DNA of 64,000 bases, taken from positions 5,127,001 through 5,191,000 of the forward strand of contig NZ_CP023694.1 of assembly GCF_008705135.1 (NCBI RefSeq), given 5' to 3'. Below the pieces are notes generated by a model. That model did no database searches. It saw only the letters and a list, made by a program, of their open reading frames with translations, and had not been told where the DNA came from. Origin of the DNA: Streptomyces coeruleorubidus. Lineage in GTDB: Bacteria > Actinomycetota > Actinomycetes > Streptomycetales > Streptomycetaceae. A program made the position numbers and the translations under genes. Below, one piece after another: positions 43,664 through 52,800 of this stretch. Positions within the stretch are counted from its first letter, which is position 1; every line of letters starts with the position of its first letter.

Positions 43664-44227
43664 GTGAACAAGAAGCTCGCGGCCGCACTGTCCGGCGGTG
43701 CGGTACTGGTACTGGCGCTGTCGGGTTGCGGCGGCGACGACAACGAGAAGCTGGACTCCTGGGCCAAGCAGGTCTGCGACGCCGTACAGCCGCAGGCCAA
43801 GAAGATCGAGTCCGCCAATGCCTCGATCCAGAAGGAGACCTCGGACAACAGCAAGCCGGAGGACGTCCAGAAGACCGACGCAAAGGCCTTCCAGGACATG
43901 TCCGACGCCTACAAGGCCATCGGGACCGCGGTGACCAAGGCCGGCACGCCGGACGTCGAGAACGGCGAGAAGAAGCAGCAGGACGCCGTCAAGGAGCTCA
44001 ACACGATCTCCACCTCGTACGCCTCCCTGAAGAAGCAGGTCGACGCGCTCGACACCAAGGACCAGGGCAAGTTCGCGGACGGTCTCAAGGACATCGCCAC
44101 CGAGCTCGACAAGCTGGGCAAGAGCGGGAACGACGCGCTGCGGACCCTGGAGGAGGGCGAGGTCGGCCAGGCCATGGCCCGGCAGGACAGCTGCAAGGCG
44201 GCCACGGCGCCGGCGACCCAGAGCTGA
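43664..44227 (+). CDS. small secreted lipoprotein, helical
   Basis: A 187-residue lipoprotein. The signal peptide VNKKLAAALSGGAVLVLALSGC has a clean lipobox LSGC. The mature part is hydrophilic, Lys/Asp-rich and mostly helical (KKIESANASIQKETSD, LNTISTSYASLKKQVDAL), with two Cys (one in WAKQVCDAV, one near the C-terminus QDSCKA) that may form a disulfide. GTG 43664 with GAAGGGA upstream is preferred over ATG 43646. No known function; counterpart of SCO3546 by position. Confidence 0.82.
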   Translation: MNKKLAAALSGGAVLVLALSGCGGDDNEKLDSWAKQVCDAVQPQAKKIESANASIQKETSDNSKPEDVQKTDAKAFQDMSDAYKAIGTAVTKAGTPDVENGEKKQQDAVKELNTISTSYASLKKQVDALDTKDQGKFADGLKDIATELDKLGKSGNDALRTLEEGEVGQAMARQDSCKAATAPATQS

Positions 44228-44268
44228 GCAAGGAGCATTGGCGCGGCCGGCGGGACTGCTGAGCCGAG

Positions 44269-44400
44269 AGTGACGGCCGGGCCGCCCCGCCGCTGAGTCG
44301 CGAGTGACGGCCGGGCCGCCCGCCGCTGAGTGGGGAGTGACGGCCCGGCCGCCCGCCGCTGAGTGGGGAGTGACGGCCCGGCCGCCCCGCCGAGCCGCGC
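44269..44400. repeat. tandem repeat, four copies of 33-34 bp
   Basis: Copies begin AGTGACGG at 44269, 44303, 44336 and 44369, each followed by CCSGGCCGCCC(C)GCCGCTGAGT. It lies between the lipoprotein and methyltransferase genes; period 33-34 bp, copies differ by only a few bases. Confidence 0.9.
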
Positions 44401-44455
44401 GCGATACCCGGCACCGGCACGTGCGATACCGGTGCCGGCGGACACAATGGGGGGC

Positions 44456-45985
44456 GTGAGTAACGCCAGCCAGTCAACCCTGCCCCCGCTGCCCTCCTCC
44501 GACCGTCCCGATGTCGCCGCCCGGCTCCGGGACGCCCTGCTCGGAGCCTCCTTCACCGCCGACGGACTGCTCGAACTGCTCGGCGCCCCCGCGTACGCGG
44601 CCCTGGCCCGGAGCGAGACCGTGCCCGCGCTCCGGGCGACCCGCGGGGACACGCCGCTGGAGTTGCTCGTCCGGCTGTTCCTCCTTCAGCAGCCCGTGCC
44701 GCACGCGCGCGTGGCGGACGTCCTGCCCGTCGAAGCGTGCCTGGAGAGCGGCTGGCTGACGCGCGCCGGGGGCGAGGAGCTCGCCGCCGCCGTGGACGTA
44801 CGGCCGTACGGCGGGCCCGGTGGCGAGGACTGGTTCATCGTGTCGGACCTGGGCTGCGCGGTCGGTGGCGCCGGCGGGATCGGCCGGCGTGACGAGGGAG
44901 TCGTCCTGGGGGTCGGCGGCGCCTCCACGACGCTCGCCGGCATCACCGTCCGTACGCCCGTCGCCGCCGCGCTCGACCTCGGCACCGGCTCCGGCATCCA
45001 GGCGCTGCACGCCGCGCAGCACGCCACGCGCGTGACGGCCACCGACCTCAACCCGCGCGCGCTGCACATCACCGCCCTCACACTGGCGCTGTCCGGTACC
45101 CCGGCCGCCGATCTGCGCGAGGGCTCCCTCTTCGAGCCGGTGCGGGACGACGAGAAGTACGACCTGATCGTCTCGAACCCGCCGTTCGTGATCTCTCCCG
45201 GCGCCCGGCTCACCTACCGCGACGGCGGGATGGGCGGGGACGATCTGTGCCGCACGCTCGTTCAGGAGGCGGGGGAGCGGCTGAACGAGGGCGGGTTCGC
45301 ACAGTTCCTCGCCAACTGGCAGCACGTGGAAGGGGAGGACTGGCAGGAGCGGCTCAGGTCATGGGTGCCCCGGGGCTGTGACGCGTGGGTCGTGCAGCGC
45401 GAGGTGCAGGACGTCAACCAGTACGCCGAGCTGTGGCTGCGGGACGCGGGCGACCATCGCGAGGACGTGGCGGAGTACCAGGCGCGGTACGACGCCTGGC
45501 TGGACGAGTTCGAGGCGCGCAAGGTGAAGGCGGTCGGCTTCGGCTGGATCACCCTGCGCAGGACGGGCGCCGCCGTGCCCTCCGTCACGGCGGAGGAGTG
45601 GCCGCATCCGGTCGAGCAGCCGCTCGGGGACACCATCCGGGCCCACTTCGACCGGCTCGACTACCTGCGCGACCACGACGACGCCGCGCTGCTCGAAGCA
45701 CACTTCCGGCTCGGCGCCGAGGTCGTGCAGGAACAGGTCGGGCTGCCCGGCGCGGAGGACCCCGAGCATGTCGTGCTGCGCCAGAACCGCGGCATGCGCC
45801 GGGCCACCCGGGTGGACACGGTCGGCGCCGGCTTCGCGGGCGTGTGCGACGGCACGATGAGCGCCGGCCGCATCCTCGACGCCATCGCCCAGCTGATCGG
45901 CGAGGACCCGGTGCTGCTGCGCGACCGCACTCCGACGCAGATCCGGCTGCTCGTCGAGCAGGGGTTCCTGGAGCCGGTCCGCTGA
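44456..45985 (+). CDS. SAM-dependent methyltransferase (HemK/RsmC-like, NPPF motif)
   Basis: A protein of 509 residues from GTG 44456 (ATG 44447 also possible). The N-terminal 150 residues are a helical accessory domain. The Rossmann methyltransferase has ALDLGTGSGIQALHA (motif I), ATDLNPRALHIT and DLIVSNPPFVIS (motif IV, as in N-methyltransferases acting on nucleic acid bases or glutamine). The C-terminal 150 residues include a winged-helix-like segment (EHVVLRQNRGMRRATRVD). Substrate unknown. Confidence 0.87.
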   Translation: MSNASQSTLPPLPSSDRPDVAARLRDALLGASFTADGLLELLGAPAYAALARSETVPALRATRGDTPLELLVRLFLLQQPVPHARVADVLPVEACLESGWLTRAGGEELAAAVDVRPYGGPGGEDWFIVSDLGCAVGGAGGIGRRDEGVVLGVGGASTTLAGITVRTPVAAALDLGTGSGIQALHAAQHATRVTATDLNPRALHITALTLALSGTPAADLREGSLFEPVRDDEKYDLIVSNPPFVISPGARLTYRDGGMGGDDLCRTLVQEAGERLNEGGFAQFLANWQHVEGEDWQERLRSWVPRGCDAWVVQREVQDVNQYAELWLRDAGDHREDVAEYQARYDAWLDEFEARKVKAVGFGWITLRRTGAAVPSVTAEEWPHPVEQPLGDTIRAHFDRLDYLRDHDDAALLEAHFRLGAEVVQEQVGLPGAEDPEHVVLRQNRGMRRATRVDTVGAGFAGVCDGTMSAGRILDAIAQLIGEDPVLLRDRTPTQIRLLVEQGFLEPVR

Positions 45986-46307
45986 AGGGCTCGGCAGGGG
46001 CGCCTGCCGAGGGGCCCGCTCGTGCACCACATCCCGGGGCGCCCTTGCACCACGTCTGCCCCACCTGCCACTCACCGCATCCCACGCCCCGTCCTCACCC
46101 CTCACAGGCCCTCGTCGAGGAGACCCGTCAATAAAATTCGAGTCGATTTGAACACCTCGTCCAAAACGGTCCGTGAGGGCCCGGACGTCCCCGATCCGCG
46201 GCTGCGTCGCCCCGGCGTTCACCTCTGGTTCGCCTGCCCGCCGCCCACGCGTGTCAGCCTCCGGTGGCTGGGGAGACGCGGACGGGAGAAAAGGGGCGCG
46301 GCGAGCG
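45986..46307. other. 322-bp gap with no gene seen
   Basis: Pyrimidine-rich left half (CACC/CCCC runs), then an AT-rich patch around 46127-46150 (ATAAAATTCGAGTCGATTTG) that could carry the promoter of the downstream small membrane protein. Confidence 0.4.
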
Positions 46308-46505
46308 ATGGAGAGCGAACCGGCGATCTTCGCGGGAGCGGTGTTCTCCCTGTTCGGAGGCGGACTGCTGGCGTGGACCGTGACGCGCGTGCGCCAGCAC
46401 CAGCCCGTCGCCCAGGGTGTGAGCCCGGTCGAATCGGCGACCCTGGCGAGCGTCGTCGCGCTGCTCGCCCTGGCGGCCGGAACCTGGTGCTTCACCCGCC
46501 TCTGA
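46308..46505 (+). CDS. small two-segment membrane protein
   Basis: A 65-residue protein: MESEPAIFAGAVFSLFGGGLL (first membrane segment), a basic loop (TRVRQHQPVAQGVSP), and a second segment (LASVVALLALAAGTWCF). Codon use fits Streptomyces. It lies upstream of topA on the same strand. Unknown function; SCO3544 by position. Confidence 0.75.
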   Translation: MESEPAIFAGAVFSLFGGGLLAWTVTRVRQHQPVAQGVSPVESATLASVVALLALAAGTWCFTRL

Positions 46506-46643
46506 AGCCCGCGCCGGCGAGGCGCCCGTGGGTAACCGGGAGGTTGCACTCCGCATCGACCCGGGCCTGCTCCGGGCACTCCGGGCGGCAGGAACGGTGG
46601 TAGTCGGGTTACCGTTCGAGTGGCCGTTGCGGGCTTTTCCCGT

Positions 46644-46672
46644 TTGACACGGGGGCGGGATGTACCGTCACA
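46644..46672 (+). promoter_or_regulatory. possible topA promoter
   Basis: A consensus -35 TTGACA lies at 46644-46649. The best -10-like hexamer is TACCGT at 46663-46668, only 13 bp away, and GTCACA follows at 17 bp spacing. The leader to the TTG start is about 80 bp. An unusual spacer would suit supercoiling-sensitive control, but this is inference. Confidence 0.4.
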
Positions 46673-46751
46673 CTCCGCAGCGTCACCACGACCCGACCCC
46701 GGGAGACGAACCCTGGGGAGGCCCCAGCGTCGACCGGAGAGAAGAGCGAAG

Positions 46752-49583
46752 TTGTCCCCGACCAGCGAGACCGCACAGGGCGGCCGCCGACTCGTCATCG
46801 TCGAGTCGCCTGCCAAGGCGAAGACGATCAAGGGCTACCTGGGCCCCGGCTACGTAGTCGAGGCGAGCGTCGGGCACATCCGCGACCTTCCCAACGGCGC
46901 CGCCGAGGTGCCCGAGAAGTACACCGGCGAGGTCCGCCGCCTCGGTGTGGACGTCGAACACGACTTCCAGCCGATCTATGTGGTCAACGCCGATAAGAAG
47001 GCGCAGGTCAAGAAGCTCAAGGACCTGCTGAAGGACTCCGACGAGCTCTTCCTCGCCACCGATGAGGACCGCGAGGGCGAGGCCATCGCCTGGCACCTCC
47101 AGGAGGTGCTCAAGCCCAAGGTCCCGGTCAAGCGGATGGTCTTCCACGAGATCACCAAGGCCGCGATCCAGGCCGCCGTGGCCAACCCGCGCGAGCTGAA
47201 CCAGAAGCTCGTCGACGCCCAGGAGACCCGCCGCATCCTCGACCGCCTCTACGGCTACGAGGTCTCGCCGGTCCTGTGGAAGAAGGTCATGCCGCGGCTG
47301 TCGGCGGGCCGTGTCCAGTCGGTCGCCACACGGCTCGTCGTGGAGCGGGAACGCGAGCGCATCGCCTTTCGTTCGGCTGAGTACTGGGACCTGACGGGCA
47401 CCTTCGCGACCGGCCGCGCGGGGGACCAGTCGGACCCGTCGTCGCTGGTCGCGCGCCTCCAGACCGTCGACGGCAGGCGGGTCGCGCAGGGCCGCGACTT
47501 CGACTCCCTGGGACAACTGAAGAGCGCGAACACCCTCCACCTCGACGAGGCGAACGCCCGCGCCCTGGCCGCCGCCCTGGAGCAGACGCAGTTCGCCGTT
47601 CGCTCTGTCGAGTCCAAGCCGTACCGCCGCTCGCCGTACGCCCCGTTCCGTACGACGACGTTGCAGCAGGAGGCGAGCCGCAAGCTCGGCTTCGGCGCGA
47701 AGGCGACCATGCAGATCGCCCAGAAGCTGTACGAGAACGGCTACATCACCTACATGCGTACGGACTCCACGACCCTGAGCGACACGGCGGTCGCCGCCGC
47801 CCGCGCCCAGGTCACGCAGCTGTACGGCGCCGACTACCTGCCGCCGCAGCCGAGGACGTACGCCGGGAAGGTCAAGAACGCGCAGGAGGCCCACGAGGCG
47901 ATCCGCCCCTCGGGTGATCGTTTCCGCACTCCCGCCGAGACCGGACTGACCGGCGACCAGTTCAAGCTGTACGAGCTGATCTGGAAGCGGACCGTCGCCT
48001 CCCAGATGAAGGACGCGACCGGCAACAGCGTCACGGTGAAGATCGGCGGCACCGCGGCCGACGGCCGGGACGTCGAGTTCAGCGCGTCCGGCAAGACGAT
48101 CACCTTCCACGGCTTCCTCAAGGCGTACGTCGAAGGCGCAGACGACCCGAACGCCGAGCTCGACGACCGCGAGCGCCGGCTGCCCCAGGTCTCCGAGGGC
48201 GACGCCCTGAGCGCCGAGGAGATCACGGTCGACGGGCACGCCACCAAGCCCCCGGCCCGCTACACCGAGGCCTCCCTGGTCAAGGAGCTGGAAGAGCGCG
48301 AGATCGGCCGCCCGTCGACGTACGCGTCGATCATCGGCACGATCCTGGACCGCGGCTACGTGTTCAAGAAGGGCACGGCCCTGGTGCCGTCCTTCCTGTC
48401 CTTCGCCGTGGTCAACCTCCTGGAGAAGCACTTCGGTCGGCTCGTCGACTACGACTTCACCGCCAAGATGGAGGACGACCTCGACCGCATCGCCCGCGGT
48501 GAGGCCAAGTCCGTGCCGTGGCTGAAGCGGTTCTACTTCGGTGAGGGCACGGGCGGGGGCGGTGCCGCCGACGCCGGCAACGGCGACGGGGACCACCTCG
48601 GCGGCCTCAAGGAGCTGGTGACCGACCTGGGCGCGATCGACGCGCGCGAGGTGTCGTCGTTCCCCGTGGGCAACGACATCGTGCTGCGGGTCGGCCGCTA
48701 CGGCCCGTACATCGAGCGCGGCGAGAAGGACACCGAGCAGCACCAGCGCGCCGACATCCCGGACGACCTGGCGCCGGACGAGCTGACCGTCGACCTCGCG
48801 GAGGAGCTGCTCGCCAAGCCGAGCGGCGACTTCGAACTGGGCACGGACCCCTCCACCGGCCACGCGATCGTCGCCAAGGACGGCCGTTACGGCCCGTACG
48901 TGACGGAGATCCTCCCCGAGGGCACCCCGAAGACGGGCAAGAACGCGGTCAAGCCGCGCACGGCGTCCCTGTTCAAGTCGATGTCCCTGGACACGGTGAC
49001 CCTCGACGACGCCCTGAAGCTCATGTCGCTGCCGCGCGTCGTCGGCGCCGACGCCGAGGGCCAGGAGATCACCGCGCAGAACGGCCGCTACGGCCCGTAC
49101 CTGAAGAAGGGCACGGACTCGCGCTCGCTCCAGTCCGAGGAGCAGCTCTTCACGATCACGCTGGAAGAGGCGCTGGCGATCTACGCCCAGCCGAAGCAGC
49201 GTGGCCGGGCGGCCGCCAAGCCGCCGCTGAAGGAGCTGGGCACCGACCCGGTGAGCGAGAAGCCGGTCGTCGTCAAGGACGGCCGTTTCGGGCCGTACGT
49301 CACCGACGGGGAGACCAACGCGACCCTGCGCTCCGGCGACAGCGTCGAGACGATCACCCCGGAGCGCGGTTTCGAGCTGCTCGCCGAGAAGCGCGAGAAG
49401 GCGCCGGCGAAGAAGACCGCGAAGAAGGCGGCCAAGAAGGCTCCGGCGAAGAAGACGACGGCGGCCAAGAAGACCGCGGCGAAGAAGACCACGACCGCGA
49501 AGAAGACGACGGCGAAGAAGACCACGACCGCGAAGAAGACGGCCGCCAAGACGGCGACCGCCTCGGAGCCGGCGAAGGACTGA
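46752..49583 (+). CDS. topA: DNA topoisomerase I with lysine-repeat C-terminus
   Basis: A 943-residue type IA topoisomerase starting at TTG 46752 with GAGAGAAGAGCGAAG upstream. The Toprim domain carries VIVESPAKAKTIKGYLG and TDEDREGEAIAWH; the catalytic Tyr is Y334 in YMRTDST. Four C-terminal repeats with GRYGPY/GRFGPYV replace zinc fingers. The last 60 residues are a run of K-K-T/A-A repeats, known in actinobacterial TopA to raise processivity. It relaxes negative supercoils. Stop at 49583. Confidence 0.97.
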   Translation: MSPTSETAQGGRRLVIVESPAKAKTIKGYLGPGYVVEASVGHIRDLPNGAAEVPEKYTGEVRRLGVDVEHDFQPIYVVNADKKAQVKKLKDLLKDSDELFLATDEDREGEAIAWHLQEVLKPKVPVKRMVFHEITKAAIQAAVANPRELNQKLVDAQETRRILDRLYGYEVSPVLWKKVMPRLSAGRVQSVATRLVVERERERIAFRSAEYWDLTGTFATGRAGDQSDPSSLVARLQTVDGRRVAQGRDFDSLGQLKSANTLHLDEANARALAAALEQTQFAVRSVESKPYRRSPYAPFRTTTLQQEASRKLGFGAKATMQIAQKLYENGYITYMRTDSTTLSDTAVAAARAQVTQLYGADYLPPQPRTYAGKVKNAQEAHEAIRPSGDRFRTPAETGLTGDQFKLYELIWKRTVASQMKDATGNSVTVKIGGTAADGRDVEFSASGKTITFHGFLKAYVEGADDPNAELDDRERRLPQVSEGDALSAEEITVDGHATKPPARYTEASLVKELEEREIGRPSTYASIIGTILDRGYVFKKGTALVPSFLSFAVVNLLEKHFGRLVDYDFTAKMEDDLDRIARGEAKSVPWLKRFYFGEGTGGGGAADAGNGDGDHLGGLKELVTDLGAIDAREVSSFPVGNDIVLRVGRYGPYIERGEKDTEQHQRADIPDDLAPDELTVDLAEELLAKPSGDFELGTDPSTGHAIVAKDGRYGPYVTEILPEGTPKTGKNAVKPRTASLFKSMSLDTVTLDDALKLMSLPRVVGADAEGQEITAQNGRYGPYLKKGTDSRSLQSEEQLFTITLEEALAIYAQPKQRGRAAAKPPLKELGTDPVSEKPVVVKDGRFGPYVTDGETNATLRSGDSVETITPERGFELLAEKREKAPAKKTAKKAAKKAPAKKTTAAKKTAAKKTTTAKKTTAKKTTTAKKTAAKTATASEPAKD

Positions 49584-49599
49584 GGCCCGTTCAGGGCTG

Positions 49600-49745
49600 G
49601 TTCGGGATTCCCGCGGGATCCGCGCGGGGATTCGCCCGGGACCGGCTCGGGATTCGTGCGGCCCGTTCGGGATTCGCGTGGGATCGGTTCGGGATTCGCG
49701 CGTGGCCCGTTCGGGATTCGCGCCGGGCCCGTCCGGTATCCGGAC
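49600..49745. repeat. degenerate minisatellite, about 22-bp period
   Basis: GGATTC recurs at 49605, 49628, 49650, 49670, 49692 and 49714 in the wider motif TCGGGATTCGCG. Six copies are spaced 20-23 bp apart, immediately after topA. Copies diverge in the linker. Confidence 0.85.
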
Positions 49746-49871
49746 TGTCAAGGTCCGGATCTTCGCCCAGGGTTCGGAAAGCGAACGCCCCGGCAACACT
49801 TCGGTGTCGGGGCGTGCGCATGCCAGGCCCGGGCATCCCAGCGTGTCGGTGGCTCCCGATAGGCTGAATGC

Positions 49872-52800
49872 ATGACGCGAGCCGAGCATCCAACGGCCTC
49901 TCAGCCGGCCCCCGACGACGCCCTGGTCGCGGACTCCCGCGAGCGTGCCGTCCGCGCCCTGCTGCGCCGTCCGCAGTTGAAGCGGTTGTGGAGCGCACAG
50001 CTCGTGGGCGGCGTGGGCGACACCCTCGCCCTTCTCGTGCTGGTCGTCCTCGCCCTCCAAGCAGCCGTCGCCGACGGCTCGTTCGGGGGCGGCTACCGAG
50101 GCGTGGCGTTCGCAGTGGCGACCGTTTTCGGGGTGCGCATCCTGGCGACGCTCCTGTTCGGCGCCGTGCTCCTCGGTCCCCTCACCGCGCTCACCTCCCA
50201 GGACGGCCCGCTGGACCGCCGCTGGACCATGGTGGGCGCGGACGGACTGCGCGCGGCGCTGCTCATCGTCGCCCCGCTGTGGATCGACTGGACGCCCGAT
50301 GACGCGCTGGCCATTCTCCTCGTCACGGCCTTCGTGACCGGAGTCGCCGAGCGGTTCTGGACGGTGTGCCGCGAGAGCGCGGCCCCCGCGCTGCTGCCGC
50401 CCCCGCCGCCGGAAGGCGCGACGGTCCGGCCGCTGCCCGACCACATGGACGCCCTGCGCCGCCTGTCGCTGCGCACCGGCTTCGTCTCGATCCCGCTCGC
50501 GGCCGTCGCCCTCGTCGCCGCGGCCCTGTTCAACAACCTGCTGGGCGCCGGCATCGACTGGTTCGCCCAGCACCAGGCGGCCCTCGCCTCCTACGTCGCG
50601 GCAGGGCTGTTCGCCGCATCCCTGTCCGTGCTGACCTTCCTGGAACTGCCCGCCACGCGCACCCCCCGCGCGCGGTCGCCGCTCGAGGGGCTGCGCCGCC
50701 CGAAGACCACCGCCGGCGCCGACAAGGGCCGCACCGGTGTGATGCCGCTGCTGGTGCTGGCCTGCGCGGCCGTCGCCGCCGCGGTGTCCGCCGCCGTCGC
50801 CGTGGCCGTGCTGCACGCCAAGGACCTGGGCGGCGGGCCGGTGCTCTACGGGCTGTTCGTGGGCGCGCTGACCGGCGGTGTCGTCGTCGGCATCCGTACG
50901 GCGCCCTCGCTGCTGCCCGCCCTGTCGCGCCGCCGGCTCCTCGCGCTGGCCATCGCCTTCACCGGTGTCGCGCTGCTGGCCGCCGGACTGGTCCCGGACG
51001 TCACCAGCGTGCTGCTGATCCTCGCGCTGGCCGGCGTCGGCGCGGGCATGTCCGCCAACATCGGGCACACCCTGCTCGACCAGGAGACCGAGGAGTACCG
51101 GCGGTCCCGTACGACGGAGCACCTGCACGCGGTCGTCCGCGTCTGCGTCGCGCTCGGCGCGGTGATCGCCCCGCTGGTGGCGGCGGGGATCGGGCCGCAC
51201 CGGCTGGAGAGCGGCAAGTTCGTCTTCGCGCACGGCGGCGCGGCCTTCACGCTGATGCTGGCCGGTGCCCTGCTGCTGCCGGTGGCCGCGCTGGTGCTGG
51301 CCAAGGTCGACGACCGTTCCGGGGTGCCGCTGCGCCAGGACCTGCGCGACGCGCTGCTCCGCGGCGACGACCCGGAGCAGGCGCCCGCCGCCTCCGGTTT
51401 CTTCATCGCCCTGGAGGGCGGCGACGGGGCCGGGAAGTCCACGCAGGCCGAGGCGCTCGCCGAGTGGATCCGCGGCAAGGGCCACGAGGTCGTGCTGACG
51501 CGCGAGCCGGGGGCCACGCCGGTGGGCAAGCGGCTGCGGTCGATCCTGCTGGACGTGTCGAGTGAGGGACTGTCGCACCGCGCGGAGGCGCTGCTGTACG
51601 CGGCCGACCGGGCCGAGCACATCGACACCGTCGTACGGCCCGCCCTGGAGCGCGGCGCGGTCGTCATCTCCGACCGGTACATCGACTCCTCCGTCGCCTA
51701 CCAGGGCGCGGGCCGCGACCTGTCGCCGACCGAGATCGCCCGGATCAACCGCTGGGCCACGAACGGACTGGTGCCGCATCTGACCGTCCTGCTGGACGTC
51801 GCGCCGGAGACCGCGCGCGAGCGGTTCACCGAGGCGCCGGACCGGCTGGAGTCGGAGCCGGCCGAGTTCCACGCGCGCGTGCGGGCCGGTTTCCTGACGC
51901 TGGCCGCGGCCGACGCCGGGCGGTACCTCGTGGTGGACGCCGGCCAGGAGCCCGAGGCCGTCACGACGGTCATCCGGCACCGGCTCGACCAGGTGCTGCC
52001 GCTGTCCGAGGCCGAGATCAAGGCCCAGGAGGAGGCGCGCAAGAAGGCCGAGGAGGAGGCCCGCCGGAAGGCCGAGGAAGAGGCTGCCCGCAAGGCCGAG
52101 GAGGAGCGCCTGGAGCGTGAGCGCCAGGAGCAGCTCGCCCGGCTGCGTGCCGAGGAGGAGGAGCGCAAGCGGCGCGAGCTGGAAGAGGCGCAGCGGCGCG
52201 AGGCCGAACGGCAGGCGGAGGAGGCCCGGCGGCGGGCCGAGGAAGCGCGGAAGAAGGCCGAGGAGGAGCGGGCTCGGCTCCTCGCGGAGGAGAAGGCCCG
52301 CGCCGAGGAGGAGGCCCGGCGCAAGGCCGAGGAGGAACGCCGCCGCAAGCAGGCCGAGGAAGAGGCCCGGCTGCGCGCCGAGGCCGAGGCGCTCCGCCTG
52401 GAGAAGCAGCGCAAGGCCGAGGCGGCCCTGCTGCGGGCCGAGGAGGCCCGGCGTCTGGCGGAGGCGGCGGCCGCTGCCGCGGAGGCCGGTCCGAAGAGCT
52501 CCGCCCCGCGGAGTGCCTCCGGTTCGACGGCCGCCGCTCAGGACGCGGCGACGGTGCCCACGCCCGTGGTGAAGCCGGGCGGCGCGGCGGACGACACGAC
52601 CGTGCTGCGTCCGGTGCGGGACGAGGAGCAGGGCCGGGGCCGGACCTCCGGCGGGTCCGACGCCGAGGTGACGGCCGAGCTGCCCAAGCCGCCGGTTCCG
52701 CCGGGCGCGGGCGAGGAGACGGAGGTGCTGCCGCCGGTTCGCCCGAGGCCCGGCTCCGGCTCCGGGGACGAGACCGAGGTGCTGCCCCAGGTGCCCTCCG

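Noticed and set aside
46683..51980. A 1765-codon open frame on the minus strand opposite topA and tmk
   Set aside because: It is the antisense of two certain genes; high GC removes stop codons from shadow frames. Its translation is low-complexity Arg/Gly/Leu without motifs.
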